Shown: positions 60,228 to 64,000 of the stretch, in pieces
How the letters are laid out: every line of letters starts with the position of its first letter
Numbering within the stretch: position 1 is the first letter of the stretch
Source of the DNA: Thermoflexus hugenholtzii JAD2
GTDB lineage: Bacteria > Chloroflexota > Anaerolineae > J036 > Brachytrichaceae
Length of the DNA: 64,000 bases
Direction of reading: 5' to 3'
NCBI GenBank assembly: GCA_945877855.1
Contig: CAMDWA010000001.1
Location: 1-64,000, forward strand
Notes under the pieces: generated by a model
Seen by the model: the letters and a program-made list of their open reading frames with translations, nothing else
Told to the model about the DNA's origin: nothing
Database searches by the model: none
Position numbers and translations under genes: made by a program

Positions 60228-60662
60228 TTACCAGTCGCGGCGCTTGCCGCCACCGCTGCTGCCGCCGTCACGGCGACCACCGCCGCCGCCGCCTTCGCGA
60301 CGACCGCCACCACCGTAACCGCCGCCGCCACCGCTGTAGCCGCCGCCACCGCCGCCTTCACGACGACCGCCGCCGCCACCACCGCTGAAGCCACCACTAC
60401 GTGGTGCGCCTTCTTCGCGTGGGCGAGCAATATTGACAGTGAGTGCACGGCTGTGCATTTCAGCGCCATGGAACTGACGAATTGCCTTCAGCGCATCTGC
60501 TTGTGTTTCCATCTCGACAAATGCGAAGCCTTTTGAACGCCCTGTTTCACGATCTTTGATAATTTGCACCGACTTAACTGTACCACCCTGCGCGAACAAT
60601 GCCCGCAGGTCCTCTTCTGTGGCTGTATACGCCACATTCCCGACAAAAAGTTTGTTTTCCAT
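60228..60662 (-). CDS. RRM RNA-binding protein with Gly/Arg-rich tail
   Basis: 144 residues. A single RRM at residues 1-80 contains RNP2 LFVGNV and RNP1 KGFAFVEM. Residues 88-140 are an RGG-like tail of GGG/RR/YGG units. Proteins of this shape in cyanobacteria and Chloroflexota are often cold-inducible RNA chaperones. The 5' leader (60663-60790) has no clear riboswitch. Confidence 0.92.
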   Translation of the reverse strand: MENKLFVGNVAYTATEEDLRALFAQGGTVKSVQIIKDRETGRSKGFAFVEMETQADALKAIRQFHGAEMHSRALTVNIARPREEGAPRSGGFSGGGGGGRREGGGGGGYSGGGGGYGGGGRREGGGGGGRRDGGSSGGGKRRDW

Positions 60663-60875
60663 TTGGATTATTAAATTCTCTTAGAACTCGTGCTTCCGAA
60701 TATTTAACTTAAAGATCATTAGGGCGTCAGAATAATTCAGAGAGACTGACACTAAAAGCTGAAGGCACTAAAGACAGAAGTGTGAAAGTGAAACAAGAGA
60801 ATTTAGCCTATTGTAGCCTAAAAAAATGAGATCAGGCTTATATTTTCTCGGACTTTTGTAGGATTGCAGAAATCA

Positions 60876-61749
60876 CTACTTTTTAGGTGGCATACCGGGC
60901 ATGCCGGGCATTTGAATCAACGATGGCTCGATGATTCTTGTGAAGCAGCGGATCGATGAAGTCGCATCGGGCATATCTAACAAGACATAATGATAAACGC
61001 CATTTGGGAATTCTGGCGTAGGGCTATGAATACCATTGCATTTGTCGAGTTGGGTGGTAGTTATTTTTTTGCCATTGATATCGTGGTCGCTATAAAAGGG
61101 GGAGCCATCGAGTGCGATGCCGAGAATATACGATGGGCCGCTTGGCCTGTCTATTTTGGTGATGATATATTTTGGCAAGGCATGATAATGATATTCGCCA
61201 AATGGGGTGGGGTAGCCGGCACAGTCATCTAAAAACCATACATCAACCCCAGCCGTATTTTTTACCGAAAGATTTGATTGCATTGCAACTATTGCTTGAT
61301 CAAATTCATAGGGGTTAAATAAGGGTGCACCTGAAATCATAGCGCCCACCACCCCAAGGTCGGTTAAGGGGGGTAATATGGCTTTCTTGGGGTTGAGTAG
61401 TATCTTAATTCGTAATTTTGCGCCACGCTGGGGTCTGGCCCAGTGTGCGATGTGGCAATGGTGGGGCGTGTCTGCTCTCATTCGGCAAAGCATATTCGGC
61501 TGGGCATGGGTGATTGGGCAATCCATTCGAGCGATAATGCAACTTGCCATCGGTGTAGCTCACCATCACATTGCTGCCCCATTGGGCTTGTTGATAGCTT
61601 TTGGTCATTTCGGCAATTTGCCCTGCATTGGCTGCGTTAGTCGGGTCGATGCTTTGTGGATTTGCTGTGGGGGTGGTGCTGATGCAGCCGACTAACGCAA
61701 GCAACCCAGCGCTCATTACAATTATCGTTAAACGGGTATTTGTGTTCAT
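60876..61749 (-). pseudogene. YHYH-domain lipoprotein with frameshift
   Basis: The N-terminal frame (61405-61749) has a lipoprotein signal with lipobox LVGC, then KLHYRSNGLPNHP. The remainder continues in another frame (60876 to about 61420) with LLNPKKA, SGAPLFNPYEFDQ, DDCAGYPTPFGEYHYHALPK and ALDGSPFY. Comparison with the intact paralogue at 61798 shows that both frames are parts of one protein. The shift is at about 61405-61425. It may be a real mutation or an assembly error. Confidence 0.75.
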
Positions 61750-61797
61750 TGATCTTTTCCCCTTAGAGCAAAATCTTTCATCAACTCGGAACCTGCT

Positions 61798-62721
61798 CTA
61801 TTTGGTTAATATCGGTAAAAAGGTTAATTTATTTAACGCGGCATTTGGCGCTGTAGCTGGGGTTGCGGTTGCACTTGGTGTAGCTGTTGCTGCAGGCGTG
61901 GCTGTGGCAGATGTTGTGCCGGTGCTGTTGCTGAGATCGCCGATATAGCACCCAATGAAATATGGGAAAGCGTCGGTGGCGTAATAGGCATAAGAGCCAT
62001 CGGCCTGCACCTTGCCATTGCAACGGTCTAAATCGCCAGCCCCCGCCACATAACTATTGCGGCTCCATGCGGCGGTTTGGCTTGGGCTGGTCAATTGCCA
62101 ACTGCTGCGTAGCTTTTTGGTGCTGCTACAACTGGCATCGGCGCACACATAGGGGGTGAGAATGGGCCAGCCATCGAAGGCATAGCCGACGACGACCCCC
62201 GGAGTGGTAGCCTTGAGTTTATCGGTGAGACAAGTGGCATTCACATGAAAATGATAGTCGCCGCGTTGTGCAGGATGCCCATTGCAATGATCTAAAATCC
62301 CTTGCTCGTAAGGGTCTTTATAGCCGTCGTTGGGGGCTTCGGTTGGTCCAAAGATGGGAATGCCATTCACTGCAACAGCAACAGCCCCGCCTAGCGGTAC
62401 GCTGCGGCTTGCGCCGGTAGTGGGGGTTAATGGAATATTCCAGGTATAGTTCTGCGCTTTTAAATCATTTGGGTTGACCCGCACAAATTCAAAATTGGGG
62501 ATGCCATTTGACCTAACGACCATGTTGGTGTTGTCGCAGGTGACTGTGAGCGAAGGCGCAGGGTAGGCCAAATTTTTAGGGTCAGCAGTCACATTCATAA
62601 ATTTGCTGGCCCCGCAAGCCAACACAGTTGCGGCATTTGAAGCATGGGTTGATATGCTGGCAAAGCTGATGCTCGCCCCTAATAAGGTGCAGGCCAGAAG
62701 ATAAGAAGTTTTTTTGTTCAT
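61798..62721 (-). CDS. Secreted YHYH-domain protein
   Basis: 307 residues with a signal peptide (KKTSYLLACTLLGASISFAS, cleavage near ASNA). The YHYH-type domain has RSNGIPNFEF, GIPIFGPTEAPNDGYKDPYE, GDYHFHVNATC and GYAFDGWPILTPY. A Thr/Ala linker (about 265-293) leads to a terminal KLTFLPILTK. YHYH proteins are of unknown function, and the His cluster suggests metal binding. The FLP-type tail recalls the LPL-ending C-termini of many Chloroflexota secreted proteins. It is upstream of the frameshifted paralogue. Confidence 0.85.
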   Translation of the reverse strand: MNKKTSYLLACTLLGASISFASISTHASNAATVLACGASKFMNVTADPKNLAYPAPSLTVTCDNTNMVVRSNGIPNFEFVRVNPNDLKAQNYTWNIPLTPTTGASRSVPLGGAVAVAVNGIPIFGPTEAPNDGYKDPYEQGILDHCNGHPAQRGDYHFHVNATCLTDKLKATTPGVVVGYAFDGWPILTPYVCADASCSSTKKLRSSWQLTSPSQTAAWSRNSYVAGAGDLDRCNGKVQADGSYAYYATDAFPYFIGCYIGDLSNSTGTTSATATPAATATPSATATPATAPNAALNKLTFLPILTK

Positions 62722-62808
62722 GGATATAAAACCAGCATAAGCTGTGCTTGTTAAGATTGTGTTCGGAAGCGATATGAAATTTGTGTGGGTGGTTGTATCG
62801 TACGACTT

Positions 62809-63198
62809 ATGAAGATATTGCTAGATATGGTTGGTTATGGGGTGCGCGATATGGCTGCCATGCTTAGGTTTTATCGGTTGCTTGGGTTGCCATTGGCCCC
62901 CGAACTTGATAACGAAGCTTTTGCTGAGTGTATTACTGCTAATGGCTGTCGGCTAGGCTGGAATCACATCGATATGGTGAAATCATTTGACCCCGAATTT
63001 GAGATGCCCAAGGGTAGCCGCGTTTCGGTGGGGTTTAAATGTGCGACCCCAGCCGAGGTCAATGAGTCTTATCGGGTATTGACGACGGCGGGTTATACCA
63101 GTCACAAAGCCCTTTGGTATGCATTTTGGGGGCAGTGCTATGCCCAAGTGCCTGATATAGATGGCAGTATTGTTGATTTGTTTGACTATTTAACCTAA
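62809..63198 (+). CDS. VOC/glyoxalase superfamily protein
   Basis: 129 residues from the ATG at 62809; an in-frame ATG at 62785 adds 8 residues. The N-terminal DMVGYGVRDMAAMLRFYRLL and C-terminal WGQCYAQVPDIDGSIVDLF fit the paired beta-alpha-beta-beta-beta fold. Metal ligands and substrate cannot be assigned. It could be a dioxygenase, bleomycin-resistance-like or lyase member. Confidence 0.8.
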   Translation: MKILLDMVGYGVRDMAAMLRFYRLLGLPLAPELDNEAFAECITANGCRLGWNHIDMVKSFDPEFEMPKGSRVSVGFKCATPAEVNESYRVLTTAGYTSHKALWYAFWGQCYAQVPDIDGSIVDLFDYLT

Positions 63199-63228
63199 AA
63201 TTTGAATGCGTTGTAAAACAAGTTTTTG

Positions 63229-63282
63229 CCAAAATCACTAACTATCCATGATTTGCAAATCATGGATGGTTAGTGATTTTGG
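63229..63282. repeat. Palindrome of the GCCGAAAT family (GCCAAAAT variant)
   Basis: GCCAAAATCACTAACTATCC and complement (GATTTTGGTG end) around a TTTGCAAA centre, 3' of the VOC gene. Confidence 0.88.
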
Positions 63283-63340
63283 TGTTGCATCTTTTTTTAA
63301 TTTGTTTTAAAGTTTTCGAATAAGTGAACAATTGACCTAA

Positions 63341-63725
63341 CTTGAGTTTGCTAATTTAGAGCGTGATATTTTTTATGCGTGTGCTGGGCGCGACTATGCG
63401 TGGGCCATTCAACATTTTGCCGAAAATGTAAATTACGCCGATCCAACCCGTTATGTCAATCGTAATCGCGCCGAATTGTTACATTTTTTTGAGGACGACG
63501 GTGGTTTTGAGCAGCGCACCGTGCTGCATAACGTGGTGTTTGACGAAAAGCGTCACATTGGCGCGGTGGAATGGACTCGTGACGGCACCCGTCGTTATCA
63601 TGTGGCATCGTGGGTTAAAGTAAAAAAACAGCCAGATAACCCATTGGCGTGAATACCAGCATGTCGATGACCGCGAATGGGCCGAGTTTTTTGGTGGTGC
63701 AGCGTCTGAATCGATGATAATGTAA
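63341..63725 (+). pseudogene. Decayed SnoaL-like (NTF2 fold) gene
   Basis: Frame one from 63341 reads LERDIFYACAGRDYAWAIQH, ADPTRYVNRNRAEL, VLHNVVFDE and HVASWVKVK, and ends after PDNPLA at 63651. It has no start codon after the upstream TAA. A second frame continues the homology: ITHWREYQHVDDREWAEFFG, stopping at 63725. So the gene has lost its start and carries a frameshift near 63640. Confidence 0.65.
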
Positions 63726-63826
63726 AGTTGCAAATTCTCAATAATTGATATAAACAAGCGTTGTATTTATATTGAAAAAGCAAAATATATGCTTTGCGAT
63801 TTGTAATTTCTAGTTTTATATAAAAA

Positions 63827-64000
63827 ATGAACACTCAAATTTTTTCTCTTAAGTCGATCTTAGCGACGACGTTATTTTCAGCCGCGCTTGCACTTAGCAG
63901 TTGCGCTGCACCAGCGCCAACTGCGGCGCCAACGCCAGCGGCCCCGCCCGCCAATATGACATTGGCAACGACCACCAGCACCAATGATACGGGGTTATTG
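63827..64000 (+). CDS. Tungstate-type ABC transporter binding lipoprotein, 5' part only
   Basis: 58 codons to the window end. A signal peptide with lipobox LSSC (about residues 23-26) and an Ala/Pro linker are followed by MTLATTTSTNDTGLL. The LATTTSTxDTGLL start is typical of TupA-like tungstate/molybdate-binding proteins, whose first strand binds the oxyanion. The rest is outside the window. Confidence 0.75.
   Translation, partial: MNTQIFSLKSILATTLFSAALALSSCAAPAPTAAPTPAAPPANMTLATTTSTNDTGLL

Larger units (their letters stand above)
63199..63826. other. Intergenic region with palindrome and gene remnant
   Basis: No intact gene. It holds the palindrome at 63229-63282, the decayed SnoaL gene at 63341-63725 and an AT-rich leader before the lipoprotein at 63827. 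Confidence 0.7.

Overview
The window most likely comes from a Chloroflexota (Chloroflexi) bacterium, probably an anaerolinea-like or filamentous heterotroph. This is inferred from mid-range GC, lipoproteins with very long Ala/Pro/Thr linkers after the lipobox, a secreted protein ending in a FLPILTK-type tail, a class II HMG-CoA reductase, a ThrRS-like ProRS and a GguA/GguB sugar transporter. No rRNA is present, so the assignment is not proven. The single tRNA is tRNA-Gly(TCC). No CRISPR array was seen.

Layout. 0-10.5 kb: a catabolic locus with an SDR, two D-2-hydroxyacid dehydrogenases, a carbohydrate-type ABC importer (SBP and two permeases), a TPP-dependent 2-oxoacid dehydrogenase E1alpha/E1beta/E2 and a GntR/FCD regulator. 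It probably imports a substrate, oxidises a hydroxy group to a 2-oxoacid and decarboxylates this to an acyl-CoA. 10.5-13.7 kb: an accessory patch with a nested palindrome holding 89-bp tandem repeats, an AT-rich DUF4238-TPR gene and remnants of EAD-like and DUF4058 genes. 13.7-27.1 kb: amino acid permease, YceI lipoprotein, epimerase, PxpC-like and HyuA-like proteins, GlgC, FtsK, a P1 peptidase and a GHMP-type protein. 27.4-32.2 kb: a Pho-box-driven pstC-pstA-pstB-phoU operon without pstS, then rsmD. 32.2-37.5 kb: an accessory island with a zinc-finger protein, an SF1 helicase with a degenerate PLD-like domain and zinc ribbons, and a complete IS4-type insertion sequence. The whole island sits in the loop of a split hairpin. 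37.6-46.8 kb: M20 amidohydrolase, GH13 amylase, chagasin-like inhibitor, ArsR-DUF2087 regulator, RNase J, AAA-DUF4143 ATPase and LacI. 46.9-52.2 kb: a LacI-controlled monosaccharide importer whose binding protein is an in-frame tandem duplication. 52.3-64 kb: MFS transporter, PLP decarboxylase, tRNA-Gly, YafQ/RelB toxin-antitoxin pair, Cas4-like membrane nuclease, ProS, GNAT-HMGR pair, RRM protein, two YHYH proteins (one frameshifted), VOC protein, a decayed SnoaL gene and the start of a tungstate-binding lipoprotein.

The most unusual property is the intergenic DNA. Almost every gene end carries a long palindrome, of two main kinds. One kind has a conserved outer arm (about GCCGAAATCACTAT) and a locus-specific but self-complementary inner arm. 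The other is built from inverted runs of a short, mostly heptameric repeat that differs at each locus. Several are nested inside each other's loops, and the 5.3-kb island occupies one such loop. Several promoters lie so close to their start codons that leaderless or near-leaderless mRNAs are likely.
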